Assembly (NCBI GenBank): GCA_039583695.1
Contig: JAVKSL010000004.1
Span: forward strand, 1 to 64,000
DNA from: JAVKSL01 sp039583695
Lineage (GTDB): Bacteria; Actinomycetota; Acidimicrobiia; Acidimicrobiales; JAJPHD01
DNA length: 64,000 nt
Reading direction: 5' to 3'
Part shown: positions 24,367 to 33,680 of the stretch, one piece after another
Position numbering within the stretch: the stretch's first letter is position 1
Layout of the letters: each line of letters begins with the position of its first letter
Program-made: the position numbers and the translations under genes
The notes under the pieces: generated by a model
What the model was told of the DNA's origin: nothing
Database searches by the model: none
Seen by the model: only the letters and a program-made list of their open reading frames with translations

Positions 24367-24419
24367 TCTGCCCGCCCCTTGTCACCTCACACTCCCAGCA
24401 GGCCTGGATCAGCTCGGAT

Positions 24420-25697
24420 TCAGGCGCCAGCTTTGGTCACCAGAGCCTTGATCGCCGGCGCAGCCAGCGAGAGTGCCCGAGCGGGCTTGATCTGATTGGC
24501 GAACACAGCAGACAGGGTGCTCTGGAGAGCGCTGGAAATTTGGGGATACACCGGGCTCACTGGCCGCGGAGCGGCATCGGCCGCCAGCGCCTTGATCTCG
24601 CGGAACTGGGGATCCTGGGCGTAGAGGGCATTGGTGTATGCCGCGGCCTTGGCCGGAGGGTCACCGCTGGCCTCCGCCCGGCTGACCATGACCGGCACGC
24701 TGGTCAGGTACTGGATCAGCTCCCACGCGGCGGAAGCGTGGCTTGTCTTGGAGTTTATGGCCAGCATCTCACCGCCCAGGGCGGAGCTCGGAGAGCCACC
24801 GGAGGCCGCTGGGAACGGGATGAAACCGATCTTCCCGTAGGCCGGTTCGCCCTTGGTCGTGGCGCTGAAGACAAAGGGGTAGTCGATGGCGAAAGCAGTG
24901 TGCCCGGAGCTGAACTCCTGTTGAACCTGCCCCTCCTCCCAGCCAGTGACCGCGGTCGGCGCGATGTGGTTTGTATACAGCGCGTCATACAGGAACGTGA
25001 GGGCTGCGACGTTGCCTGGTGAATCGAGGTTGGACGGGTCCAGCTTGCCCCCGAAAGCCCCCTCGGTGGTAAGGAACGCCGTTATGGCGCCCTCGTACTT
25101 CGCCCCCTCGAAGGCCAAGCCCTCCTTGAGGGCATGGTCGGAGCGCATGGCTGCCTGGGCGTCGGTGACCAGCTGAGCTGGTGTAGCCGGGGGGGTGGGC
25201 ACCAGGTCGGTGCGGTAGAAGAGGCCCTCGGGGTTGTCGAACCAGGGGATGGCGTAGGTCGCTCCCTGGTACTGACCGGCCGCCACCTCGCCCGAGAAGA
25301 AGCTGGACAGATCTGGCTTGTAGCTGTCCAGAGGCAGGACCCATCCAGCCTTGGCAAACGCTGCGGGGTAGGTGACATCCGACTCGAACACATCGGGGGT
25401 CGAGGACCCGGCTGCGAAGCGCTGCTCCAACTGCTGCAGGTAGGTGGTCGAGTCGGAGGACAGGACGTCGATCTTGACCGTGATGTTGGGGTGGAGCTTC
25501 TCGAAGGCATTGATCTCTGCCTGGGTGGCCCGGCCTTCCGTCCCAAGCCCGGACTCGGCAAACTCGATGGCCTGCTTGGCGCTTGCCGGGACGCCGGTGG
25601 GCTTGGTAGGTGTCGAAGTACCGCAGGCCGCGGCCAACAGCGCAACTCCGGCCAATCCGACCACCGCCCCCCGCCCACGCTTGATGACACCAGCCAT
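24420..25697 (-). CDS. Sugar-binding lipoprotein of the ABC importer
   Basis: This 425-residue extracytoplasmic solute-binding protein is of the CUT1 class. The lipobox LLAAACGTS predicts a lipid-modified Cys at about residue 25. The family 1 pattern is visible in LEQRFAAGSSTPDVFESDVTYPAAFAKAG, LPLDSYKPDL and AFAIDYPFVFSATTKGEPAYGKIGFIPFP (spaced segments). The ATG at 25697 has GGGGG upstream and gives a normal signal peptide. It heads the importer operon. The sugar specificity is unknown; trehalose or maltose-type substrates are typical of similar systems. Confidence 0.92.
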   Translation of the reverse strand: MAGVIKRGRGAVVGLAGVALLAAACGTSTPTKPTGVPASAKQAIEFAESGLGTEGRATQAEINAFEKLHPNITVKIDVLSSDSTTYLQQLEQRFAAGSSTPDVFESDVTYPAAFAKAGWVLPLDSYKPDLSSFFSGEVAAGQYQGATYAIPWFDNPEGLFYRTDLVPTPPATPAQLVTDAQAAMRSDHALKEGLAFEGAKYEGAITAFLTTEGAFGGKLDPSNLDSPGNVAALTFLYDALYTNHIAPTAVTGWEEGQVQQEFSSGHTAFAIDYPFVFSATTKGEPAYGKIGFIPFPAASGGSPSSALGGEMLAINSKTSHASAAWELIQYLTSVPVMVSRAEASGDPPAKAAAYTNALYAQDPQFREIKALAADAAPRPVSPVYPQISSALQSTLSAVFANQIKPARALSLAAPAIKALVTKAGA

Positions 25698-25753
25698 GGT
25701 TCCCCCTCTCACCTTGTCACACGGTCGTCCTAGGAACGTAGCGTCCCCCCTTC

Positions 25754-28453
25754 TTATACCACAGTTGCCGAGGGCTGAACCTCTGCAGTCAGCGGGATCA
25801 CGATCGAGAAGCGCGAGCCTGAACCCGGGACGGTGTCATAAGTGACCCGGCCACCGTGGCCCTCCGCCACTTGCTGAACCAGAGAGAGACCGAGCCCCAG
25901 GCCTCCGTAACGGCGCGTATCGGATCCATCGCCCTGCACAAAGTCTGCGAATGCCTGAGCCGCCTCGGTCTCGGACATCCCCTTTCCCTGGTCGCTGACC
26001 GAGAGCTCGACATGACGCCCGTCCGGCGTGACGTCCACCCGAACGATGACTTGTCCCCCCGCCGGTGAGAACTTGACGGCATTGTCGACCAGCTCGTCCA
26101 ATGCCAGGGCGAGCCACCGGCGGTCCGCCAGCAGGGGCGGCAAATCGCGTGGCACCCGCCGGAGCACTCTTCGAGAGCCGGTCACCCGAGCAGACCAGCT
26201 CTGGGTGACCTCCCCCACCAGGTCCGCGGGATCAAGGAGCTCTTTGCGCAGGAATACCCGCCCAGCCCCAGCCGAGGCGAAGAACTCGAGCATCTCCACG
26301 GTTCGCAAGAGTCGCTTGGACTGGTCCAGGATCTCGCGGTGCCAGGAGGCGGCCCGCTCCGGTGAGACCTCAGCCCGCGCCAGCAGCTCCGAAAAGCCCA
26401 TGATCCCTGTGAGCGGCGTCCGAAGCTCGTGGCCCACCCGCGAGAGGAACTCCGACTTCATCTGCTCCACCTGGCGCTCGGAACGCAGATCCCGGATGAC
26501 GAATACAACGCCGGCATCCTGCAACCCGGTCCCCCTCACCTCGCCAGCCGAGAGCGCTATGGGCACGGGGGACGGGCCGCTGGCGCCCCGCCGGAGGACC
26601 ATGGCCTCGACGCTCCAGCGCAAACCCGGGGGCTTGCGGAGCTGCGCCGAGATGTCCCTGCCGTCCTCGTCGACCAGGACAACCACCTCGTCGACCGGCT
26701 CACCCAGCACCGTGGCGGCGTTTACGCCCAGAAGCTCTTCGGCAGCCTGGTTGAAGTCCGTGATGCGACCCGTATCGTCGACCGCCAGCAGGGCTTCCCC
26801 CATACCAGCGACCACGGCTTCCAGGCGGCCGCGCAGCGCGGCCTCGTCCTCCGCCGCCTGGCTCAGCGCCAGGGTCTTGTCGTCGATCGAGGTGGCCATC
26901 GAGTCAAAGGCCGCACCCAGCTCGCCCACCTCGTCCCCCGTGTCGACACCGGCACGAACCCCCCGCGTCCCGCCCCGGATCGCATCGGCCGCGATGGTCA
27001 AGCGCCGCAGCCCAGCACCGATCCTCTCGCCGATGGCCGAAGCCAGCAGCAATGCGAGCAGGGTCCCCCCCAAAGCGATGAGAAAGAGCGTCCGGAACAA
27101 CGAGTCCTGAGACAGCTTCACCGCGTGGGTCGACGTGGACGCGACCAGGGCCGCGACCGGGGCGCCCGCTGCATCCAGGACCGGCAAGGCGGTCACGAAC
27201 TGGTCTCCGACGACCCCCTGAGCAGAGGTCCCGTAGGATAAGGTCGGCGAAGCCAGCGATCCCACGGACGCTGGGGGCGGAAGCTGCCCCGCCGAGCCCA
27301 GGAAGCCGGCAACGCCAAGCAGCCCCAGAGCAACGGTCGGGTCAGCCTTGGTCTGGGCTGCTAGGTAAGCGTTGTTCAGGGGAGTGACCACCACCGCCAC
27401 GCCGACCACTTGCATGGAAGCCCCGGGCGCCGCGCTGTGCGCCACCCGGTAGGGAGAGACGGAGATCGACACCGGTCGCCCATCTACCACCTCGACCGAC
27501 GCCTCCAGCTTCCCCAGGCTGATAGCCTCGGTCACCGGGACAGACGCGGCAAGCGAGGGACCAGCAGCGGGCCCGAGCAGGTCTTTGGCGTTAGGGGAAG
27601 AGACCAGCACCTGGGGGCTCGTCAATTTGGTGGCGCCTGGACTGACCCACAGCGCAGCCGACGACGGCACGGTGGGCAGGTAATCGGACACAAGCCGGAC
27701 TTCTTTGTGGATGCAAGCAGCCTGGGTCGTGGAGCAGGCGGGATGCGTTTGCAGGTACTCCTGCACCACGGCTTCAAGCAGGCGAGCCTCCTCGGGCAGG
27801 TCATTGTAGGTGAGAGCCTCAACCTGGCTGACCGCCGATGAGGCCTGAGCGTAGAGGCTCTTGATCGCCTCGTTCTTCACCGTCGAGGAGAGCACGGCGG
27901 AGAGGGCCACCGAGAGCACCAGGACCAGGGCCAGCAAGGTGAACCCGGCGCTGGCAGCCACCCTCCCGGCTATCGACCGGCGGCTGGAGAGGACCAGAGC
28001 CGCCCCGATAGATATCGCCCCTGCCGCAAGCAGCCCGGCGGAGACGAGTGGAGCGACGGCCTGAGACCCGAGCGAAGCAGCCTGGGCGATGACCCCAACG
28101 CCCAATGCCAAGGTTGCCGCCGCCGCCGAGGTTTCGCCGGGCACTCTCTTTGCCGCTGATCCGAGGGCCGCACCTGCGCGCAACCTGCCACCGAAGACCC
28201 CTCCAAGCATGACCAGGGCCAGTCCCAGCGCTTGGACGAAGATGCCGGCAGCGAACTCTGCGGGCACCAAGAGCGCGCCGTGCAGGAAGGCCACGACGGC
28301 GATCGCCGCGAAGCCCACGGCCAGGGCCACCTCATCTCGCAACCTGCGGCCCAGGTACTGTGCGCGGAGCAGCACCAGGGCAAAGCCACCCGCCGCCACA
28401 ACAAAGGTGGCAAACTGCACTGCGAAGGAGACCTGAACAGGCGCGGCGGACAT
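25754..28453 (-). CDS. Large membrane histidine kinase with HAMP and PAS domains
   Basis: The 899-residue protein has about seven hydrophobic segments in the first 190 residues and an extracytoplasmic sensor region (about 210-470). A further span and a HAMP domain follow (ERIGAGLRRLTIAADAIRGG, GDEVGELGAAFDSMATSI), then a PAS domain (AVDDTGRITDFNQAAEELLG). The HisKA H-box is SRVGHELRTPLTGIMGFSELL, and the HATPase_c domain has N-, G1- and G2-boxes (ELVDNAVKFSPAGG, VSDQGKGM, YGGLGLGLSLVQQV). No response regulator gene is adjacent, so it is an orphan kinase. It lies 10 bp after the protease gene, probably in one operon. Confidence 0.93.
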   Translation of the reverse strand: MSAAPVQVSFAVQFATFVVAAGGFALVLLRAQYLGRRLRDEVALAVGFAAIAVVAFLHGALLVPAEFAAGIFVQALGLALVMLGGVFGGRLRAGAALGSAAKRVPGETSAAAATLALGVGVIAQAASLGSQAVAPLVSAGLLAAGAISIGAALVLSSRRSIAGRVAASAGFTLLALVLVLSVALSAVLSSTVKNEAIKSLYAQASSAVSQVEALTYNDLPEEARLLEAVVQEYLQTHPACSTTQAACIHKEVRLVSDYLPTVPSSAALWVSPGATKLTSPQVLVSSPNAKDLLGPAAGPSLAASVPVTEAISLGKLEASVEVVDGRPVSISVSPYRVAHSAAPGASMQVVGVAVVVTPLNNAYLAAQTKADPTVALGLLGVAGFLGSAGQLPPPASVGSLASPTLSYGTSAQGVVGDQFVTALPVLDAAGAPVAALVASTSTHAVKLSQDSLFRTLFLIALGGTLLALLLASAIGERIGAGLRRLTIAADAIRGGTRGVRAGVDTGDEVGELGAAFDSMATSIDDKTLALSQAAEDEAALRGRLEAVVAGMGEALLAVDDTGRITDFNQAAEELLGVNAATVLGEPVDEVVVLVDEDGRDISAQLRKPPGLRWSVEAMVLRRGASGPSPVPIALSAGEVRGTGLQDAGVVFVIRDLRSERQVEQMKSEFLSRVGHELRTPLTGIMGFSELLARAEVSPERAASWHREILDQSKRLLRTVEMLEFFASAGAGRVFLRKELLDPADLVGEVTQSWSARVTGSRRVLRRVPRDLPPLLADRRWLALALDELVDNAVKFSPAGGQVIVRVDVTPDGRHVELSVSDQGKGMSETEAAQAFADFVQGDGSDTRRYGGLGLGLSLVQQVAEGHGGRVTYDTVPGSGSRFSIVIPLTAEVQPSATVV

Positions 28454-28463
28454 CAGCCTGACC

Positions 28464-29621
28464 TCAAGGAGTCGCTGTCGCGGTCGGCCCGGCCGGCGAT
28501 GACGGCACCGTGTGCGCCAACTTCGAGGTAGCCGACGGCACCTGGCCTCCCAATGCCTTGAGGGCCGCCAGCGCTTGGTTGAGGTTGCTCACCGCGACGA
28601 CATGCAGATGGTTGCCGGCCTTGGAAAGAGCCTGGCGGTAGTTGGCCCCGGCTGGCACCAGGAACACCGTGGCTCCAGCATTGCGCACCGCGATGGTCTT
28701 CTGCGGGACCCCCCCGACGGCACCCACCCCACCGCCCAGGGCGATGGTTCCTGTGGCAGCAATGCGTTGTCCTCCCGTGAGATCACCCCCTCCCAGGTCA
28801 TCTATGATTCCAAGGGTAAACGCCAGACCGGCCGACGGACCCCCGATTCCGTCCGAGTTGATCCCCACTTGGAACGGCAGCGTGAAATAAGGTGCCGTCT
28901 CTACCCCCACACCAATGTACCCCTCAAATGCCTTGTGCGGATTGGCAGCCAGGACGACAGGCTCGGTGCCGCTGGCGCCGTCGAGGTGGCTGACCGACAT
29001 CGTCACCCGCTCGCCGGGGTGTGTCGCTTGGAGCGCTGCCGCCAACCCTCGAGCGTCCGAGATCACCTTGCCGTCGATGGCAGTGATCACGTCACCCGGC
29101 TGAAGGTCCCCGAGCCTGGCGGCAGGGGTTCCGGAGAGCACCTCTGCGACCACCGCTCCGGTGTGCTCGGAAACCTTGTATCCCAGCTCACGCAGCGCCA
29201 CGACCCGAGCCAGCTCGCTCGAGCTGACCATCTGAAGCGCCTCCTCCTTTGCCGCCACGGGCGGGGGAACCGACGGACCGAACAATACGGCCGCGGGATA
29301 GACGGCCGCGTTGGGATCGAGCTCGTAGATTGGCCACTGGAGCGCACTGAGCTGGAACTCATACACGTCGGTGAGCAGGATCTGGCCCTTGGAGGCAGAG
29401 CGGTGTGCGGCTGGCACGGAGATCAGCGGACCGACGGGCTGGGCTATGCCCGGTGTCAGGACGTAATCGTTCAACCTGACGGAGTTGGCGATGAAGATCC
29501 CGGCAATGGCCACGCAGCCGATCACGATGACAACGACCAGGCTCCGACTTGGTCGCCAACGCCGCGGTGATGTCACGGGCGCGGGCCTGTCTGGCAAGAT
29601 GCCAGGGTGGTCAACAGCCAT
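28464..29621 (-). CDS. Membrane-anchored PDZ / Lon-type serine protease (YlbL family)
   Basis: This 385-residue protein has one N-terminal membrane anchor (LVVVIVIGCVAIAGIFIANSV) and a PDZ domain (about 150-235; GTPAARLGDLQPGDVITAIDGK). The C-terminal Lon proteolytic domain carries the Ser-Lys dyad: Ser in DGIGGPSAGLAFTLGIID and Lys in VGGVPQKTIAVRNAGA. This architecture is the actinobacterial and Bacillus YlbL family. The active site faces outside. The ATG at 29621 puts a short cytoplasmic tail before the anchor; the longer reading frame upstream has no coding character. Confidence 0.88.
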   Translation of the reverse strand: MAVDHPGILPDRPAPVTSPRRWRPSRSLVVVIVIGCVAIAGIFIANSVRLNDYVLTPGIAQPVGPLISVPAAHRSASKGQILLTDVYEFQLSALQWPIYELDPNAAVYPAAVLFGPSVPPPVAAKEEALQMVSSSELARVVALRELGYKVSEHTGAVVAEVLSGTPAARLGDLQPGDVITAIDGKVISDARGLAAALQATHPGERVTMSVSHLDGASGTEPVVLAANPHKAFEGYIGVGVETAPYFTLPFQVGINSDGIGGPSAGLAFTLGIIDDLGGGDLTGGQRIAATGTIALGGGVGAVGGVPQKTIAVRNAGATVFLVPAGANYRQALSKAGNHLHVVAVSNLNQALAALKALGGQVPSATSKLAHTVPSSPAGPTATATP

Positions 29622-29685
29622 GCATCCGGTCCCGAACCTCCTGAGTCTTGTTGTAGCATCGGGTTCGCTGTGATGACGTCGCCGT

Positions 29686-30141
29686 GTGCCACCGAGCCCG
29701 GACTGCTGCACGCACCATGAGCCACATGTTACGCAAAGGCCGCCCATCTTGACCTCGCCGAATGAAGAAGACTGGGACGTCCGCCGCACTGAGCCGGCGC
29801 GACCGGAGGACGAGCAGTGGTGGGCGGATCGGATAGCCGCCCACGCAGCCGAGCGCGAACACGCGCAACAGGGATCCGCCGACCAGCCTGGATCCGGAGG
29901 GACGCGTCCAACAGGTGTGCGCTCGGCCTGGGCTGCCCTCGGCGGGGGCCTGAGCAACGGGCAGGGCAGCGGTTACGTGCCATCTTACCAGTCTCGCCTG
30001 GGGGATCTTTCGACCCTCGGGAACGTCGATGCAGCCCGGTCTGCCTTGTTCTTGCTGATCCTGGCGGTGATCGCGGGTATCGGGGCAGCCCTGGCCTTCG
30101 TGGTGATGATGGCAATAGTGGCGGCCGCTACCGGACTGTAG
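29686..30141 (+). CDS. Small hypothetical protein with one C-terminal membrane span
   Basis: The 151-residue frame has an acidic N-terminal part (SPNEEDWDVRRTEPARPEDEQWW). A Gly/Ser-rich linker follows, and the protein ends in a strong membrane segment (ALFLLILAVIAGIGAALAFVV). It is divergent from the protease gene and 4 bp upstream of the HEAT-repeat gene. The start could be the GTG at 29686 or a TTG at about 29749 (LTSPNEEDWD), and the latter may be more likely because the first 20 residues look non-coding. The function is unknown. Confidence 0.6.
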   Translation: MPPSPDCCTHHEPHVTQRPPILTSPNEEDWDVRRTEPARPEDEQWWADRIAAHAAEREHAQQGSADQPGSGGTRPTGVRSAWAALGGGLSNGQGSGYVPSYQSRLGDLSTLGNVDAARSALFLLILAVIAGIGAALAFVVMMAIVAAATGL

Positions 30142-30145
30142 GCCC

Positions 30146-30760
30146 GTGACCGATCTGACCACAAGCGCCCGGCGGGCGGTCGCTCTGGCCGGTCACTGCC
30201 ACGACGAAGCAACAGCCAGGACAGGGCTCACCAATCCACTCCCTCATGTCCGGGCAAGCGCGCTCGGCGCTCTCTCACAGATGGGATCGATCAGCCAGAC
30301 AGACCTGGCTGGCGGTCTGGCCGACCCCGCCGCTCCTGTGCGCCGCCGCGCCACCGAGATCGCGGCCCGCCATCGCGGCCCCGAGCTGGGTCAGATGCTG
30401 GCGGATCCCGCCCCGGAGGTTGTCGAGATGGCCGCATGGGCGCTCGGCGAACGTGGGGAAGCCGCGTGCGTGCCGGCGCTGGCCACCACTGCTCGGACCC
30501 ATCCGGACCCGCTCTGTCGCGAGGCCGCCGTGGCGGCCGTCGGCGCAATCGCCGCTCAGACGGTGTGCCCCGCCGAGGGATTGGCCGCCGTCCTTGATGC
30601 CCTGGGTGCCACGGGTGCCACGGGTGACCGACCCGCAGTGAGGCGACGAGCCGTCCTCGCCCTGGCCGCGTTCGAAGGACCTGCGGTGCGCGCTGCCTTG
30701 CACGCCGCCTTGGGCGATCATGACTGGCAGGTCCGCCAGGCCGCCGAGGACCTCGTCTGA
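30146..30760 (+). CDS. HEAT-repeat protein
   Basis: This 204-residue all-helical protein has tandem HEAT/PBS-lyase-type repeats. They are recognisable as LPHVRASALGALSQMG, AAPVRRRATEIAARH, APEVVEMAAWALGERGEAACVPAL, DPLCREAAVAAVGAI, PAVRRRAVLALAAF and DWQVRQAAEDLV. Such proteins scaffold protein interactions. It starts at GTG 30146 and follows the small membrane protein directly. No enzymatic motif is seen. Confidence 0.8.
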   Translation: MTDLTTSARRAVALAGHCHDEATARTGLTNPLPHVRASALGALSQMGSISQTDLAGGLADPAAPVRRRATEIAARHRGPELGQMLADPAPEVVEMAAWALGERGEAACVPALATTARTHPDPLCREAAVAAVGAIAAQTVCPAEGLAAVLDALGATGATGDRPAVRRRAVLALAAFEGPAVRAALHAALGDHDWQVRQAAEDLV

Positions 30761-30790
30761 GAGGATTGACGCCCCGCGAACGGCCCCCAC

Positions 30791-31795
30791 CTACCGGGCC
30801 GCCCCCGCGAACATAGCCTTGAGGGAGTCGAAGGAATCAAGGCAGCGCCCGGCACCCAGCGCAACGCACTCCAGGGGGGCCTGGACCAGATGAACCGGCA
30901 AGTCGGCAGCTCTGGACAGCCGGATGTCGAACCCTCGGAGCAGCCCTCCCCCACCAACCAGGTGAATCCCCTGGACTATCAAGTCCTGGGACAGCTCCGG
31001 TGGCGCGTGGCCCAGGCAACGGACCACCGACTCCACAACAGCCGCCACCGGTTCCTCGATCGCCTCGCGCACCTCTGACGGCGACAGGATCACGGTCTTG
31101 GGCAAGCCCGACATCAGGTCGCGGCCCCTCACCTCGACCCTGACCTCGTCGTCCACCGCACAAGCTGACCCGATGGCCAGCTTGATCTCCTCCGCCGTGC
31201 GGTCGCCGATCGCAATGCCGTGGGCCCGGCGCAGGTGGACCTGAATCGCCCCATCCAGTTCAAAGCCACCGATCCTGATCGCTTGAAGGGCGACCACCCC
31301 GCCCATCGAGATGACCGCGGTCTCGCTCGTCCCCCCGCCCACATCGACCACCATGTTGCCCAGTGGCTCCTGGATCGGCAGGCCAGCCCCGATCGCCGCG
31401 GCGAGCGGCTGCTCGAGCAGGTATACGTCCGAGGCCCCAGCTCGCTTTGCTGCCTCCTCGACAGCCCTGCGCTCGACCTCGGTGATGGCCGACGGGACAC
31501 AGATCAGCACCCGTGGGCGGTTGAAACGCGACACGCCCACCCGCTCCAGCAGAAGGCGGATCATACGCTGGGTGATCTCGAAATCGGTGATCGCACCCTT
31601 GCGCAACGGCCGCACCGCCACTATGTAGCCAGGGGTCCGCCCGATCATCTGCCAGGCATCCTGGCCCATGGCCAGGACTTCCTGGGTCCGGGTGTTGAGG
31701 GCTATCACTGTGGGCTCGTTGAGGACGATCCCCCTCCCGCGGACAAAGACCAAGGTGTTGGCGGTCCCCAGGTCGATAGCCAGGTCCCTAGCCAT
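30791..31795 (-). CDS. mreB: MreB-like actin homologue
   Basis: This 334-residue protein matches the rod-shape-determining MreB family. The phosphate 1 loop is LAIDLGTANTLVF, phosphate 2 is NMVVDVGGGTSETAVISMGG, and the adenosine motif is IHLVGGGGLLRGFDIRLS. AMGQDAWQMIGRTPGYIVAVRPL and LVIC-type strands are also conserved. MreB forms filaments that guide peptidoglycan synthesis at the lateral wall. No mreC or mreD gene is adjacent, unlike the classical cluster. Its start overlaps the end of moaE by 8 nt. Confidence 0.92.
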   Translation of the reverse strand: MARDLAIDLGTANTLVFVRGRGIVLNEPTVIALNTRTQEVLAMGQDAWQMIGRTPGYIVAVRPLRKGAITDFEITQRMIRLLLERVGVSRFNRPRVLICVPSAITEVERRAVEEAAKRAGASDVYLLEQPLAAAIGAGLPIQEPLGNMVVDVGGGTSETAVISMGGVVALQAIRIGGFELDGAIQVHLRRAHGIAIGDRTAEEIKLAIGSACAVDDEVRVEVRGRDLMSGLPKTVILSPSEVREAIEEPVAAVVESVVRCLGHAPPELSQDLIVQGIHLVGGGGLLRGFDIRLSRAADLPVHLVQAPLECVALGAGRCLDSFDSLKAMFAGAAR

Positions 31796-32255
31796 CGCTC
31801 AGCTCCCTGACCTCGCTGGCACCGGCTGCCCAGTCAGAGCCGTCGGACCAGCTCTCGCGCTTCCATATTGGCACCGTCGTCTTGAGGGTGTCGATGCACC
31901 ACCGAGCCGCGTCGAAAGCTTGACCCCGATGCGGCGCCGACGCGGCCACCAGCACAGACGCCTCGCCCAGGCCCATCGAACCCAGCCGATGAAGCAGGGC
32001 TAGGCGACCCAGCTCAGGCCAGCGGCGCCGAGCCTCGGCGGCCAGAGCCGCCAGCTTGGGCACCACCTGGTCCCGATAGGCTTCGTATTCCAGGAAGGTC
32101 ACCCCTTCCCGCCCTTCGGAATGATCCCGGACCGTGCCGATGAAGGTCACCACCCCGCCGCAATCTGGCCGGATCACCCAGCTCGCCGCCTCTGCCACGG
32201 GGAGCGGGCCGTCGTCGAGCCCGATCCAATCCATCCCGCTTGGCGATTGCAGCAC
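31788..32255 (-). CDS. moaE: Molybdopterin synthase catalytic subunit
   Basis: This 155-residue MoaE joins sulfur to precursor Z with MoaD to make molybdopterin. Diagnostic parts are CGGVVTFIGTVRDHSEGREGVTFLEYEAY (read in two pieces), ALLHRLGSMGLGEASVLVAASAPHRGQAFDAARWCIDTLK and VPIWKRESWSDGSDW. The last contains the catalytic Lys pair region KxxxPIWKRE. The start is GTG or a downstream ATG (MDWIGL). It sits upstream of mreB, apart from other moa genes, but the window also carries a molybdate importer. Confidence 0.93.
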   Translation of the reverse strand: MLQSPSGMDWIGLDDGPLPVAEAASWVIRPDCGGVVTFIGTVRDHSEGREGVTFLEYEAYRDQVVPKLAALAAEARRRWPELGRLALLHRLGSMGLGEASVLVAASAPHRGQAFDAARWCIDTLKTTVPIWKRESWSDGSDWAAGASEVRELSDG

Positions 32256-32431
32256 ATGGACAGCGTAGATGTCACAGAGCCTCCTACGTCAACACTTCCC
32301 CCAACCTCCACAATTCCCCCAACATCAACAGGACCCCTGACATCAGGGTGACTTTCGGGGGGTCCCCCCTAGTGCGCCCCAACTGTGCGCGCGACGCCAT
32401 CTTGGCATGTCCTGTCAGTAATGTCGGTATC

Positions 32432-33661
32432 GTGTTGGCAAGCGAGGGACCCGAATTTGACGAAGACTCGGGCGACGACCGGCGCTGGCCCGCCCCCGAC
32501 CCGGACGACCGGCTGTGGCGTCACCCCTCCGAGATCCCAAAGAGCTCTGCCAGCACTGCCCGGTCGCTGCGCCGGGGTCGCCTGCTGGGAGGAGCTTTCC
32601 TGGTGGCCGGTCTGGCCGGCGCCGGCGTCGCGTTGTTGTTCAACGGGCTGGTGATAGGGAATGCCGGCCGTCCCAGCCGGATAGGCTCGCCAATCTTAAA
32701 GTCGATAGGATCCGCCCCGAGCCCGGCCCCTCAGACCAGCCAACCCACCAGCGGCCCGACGGTTGGGGTTGGACCTGGAGTCATCTCCTTGATCATGAGC
32801 CGGCTGCCGGGGATCGTGGCCGTGGACGTCGCCGGGCCGGATGGCACCCAGCAGGGCACCGGCCTGATCCTGCAGCCAGACGGGGTGATCCTCACGACCA
32901 GCCAGCTTGTGGGGGGGGCAACCACGATCACAGTCACCTCCTCCGACGGCCGGGAGTGGAACGCTAACTTGGTGGGCACGGACTCGACCACGGGAACGGC
33001 GGTCATCCGGGTTCCAGCCAACGGGCTGACGGTGATTCCCGTCGACTCCTCCAAGGATCTCCGGGCTGGCGCGCTCTCGGTGGTGCTTAGCGCAAACAGC
33101 AGGCCGGGACGGCGCTTCGAGGCCTCCATCGGGCTCTTTTCCGGGGTCAACCAGGATGTGGACCTGGGTAATGGCGACTCGGTCCCGGACGCGATAGTCA
33201 CCGACTCTGTTCCCCCCAATCCCATGGGAGCCATCCTGCTCGATGACCAAGGCAAAGTTGTGGGGGTCCTCCGATCGGTGATCTCCGACAAGGGCGCAAC
33301 ATCCGCAGTGGCCACACCTATTGCCCTCAGCAAGGAGGCCGCCGCCCGCCTCCTGGCTGGCCAGGCGGCAGTCCATTCCTGGCTCGGCCTGACCGGGTCG
33401 ACCGTGGCACCGGCCCCGAGCCACCACGAAGGTGCCCTGGTAGCAGCAGTGACACCCGCCAGCCCCGCGGCGCTCGCCGGCATCCGCCCAGGAGACGTCG
33501 TCACTGCGATCAATGGGCAGACAGTGCCGTCGATGGCGGCGCTCACTGGCGACGTCAAGTCCCTGCCTCCAGGAACGTCGGTCATCCTGAGCATCGATCG
33601 AGCTGGCGCAACCCTCGATCTGTCGACCACTCTCCAGGGCCAGCCGGGAAACGCGGGCTGA
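32432..33661 (+). CDS. HtrA-like membrane PDZ protein lacking the catalytic triad
   Basis: This 409-residue protein has the actinobacterial HtrA layout. It has an acidic cytoplasmic start with DDRLWRHPSEI, one membrane span (LLGGAFLVAGLAGAGVALLF), a trypsin-like double barrel (about 120-300) and a C-terminal PDZ domain (PASPAALAGIRPGDVVTAINGQ). The active positions are changed. The usual TNxHV is TTSQLV, the DxxxDLAV position reads DSTTGTAVIRV, and the GNSGGP loop reads PNPMGAILL with no serine. It is probably a pseudoprotease with a scaffolding or chaperone role. I chose GTG 32432 because upstream codons lack coding character. Confidence 0.82.
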   Translation: MLASEGPEFDEDSGDDRRWPAPDPDDRLWRHPSEIPKSSASTARSLRRGRLLGGAFLVAGLAGAGVALLFNGLVIGNAGRPSRIGSPILKSIGSAPSPAPQTSQPTSGPTVGVGPGVISLIMSRLPGIVAVDVAGPDGTQQGTGLILQPDGVILTTSQLVGGATTITVTSSDGREWNANLVGTDSTTGTAVIRVPANGLTVIPVDSSKDLRAGALSVVLSANSRPGRRFEASIGLFSGVNQDVDLGNGDSVPDAIVTDSVPPNPMGAILLDDQGKVVGVLRSVISDKGATSAVATPIALSKEAAARLLAGQAAVHSWLGLTGSTVAPAPSHHEGALVAAVTPASPAALAGIRPGDVVTAINGQTVPSMAALTGDVKSLPPGTSVILSIDRAGATLDLSTTLQGQPGNAG

Positions 33662-33680
33662 TGCCCCTACTATCTACGCG

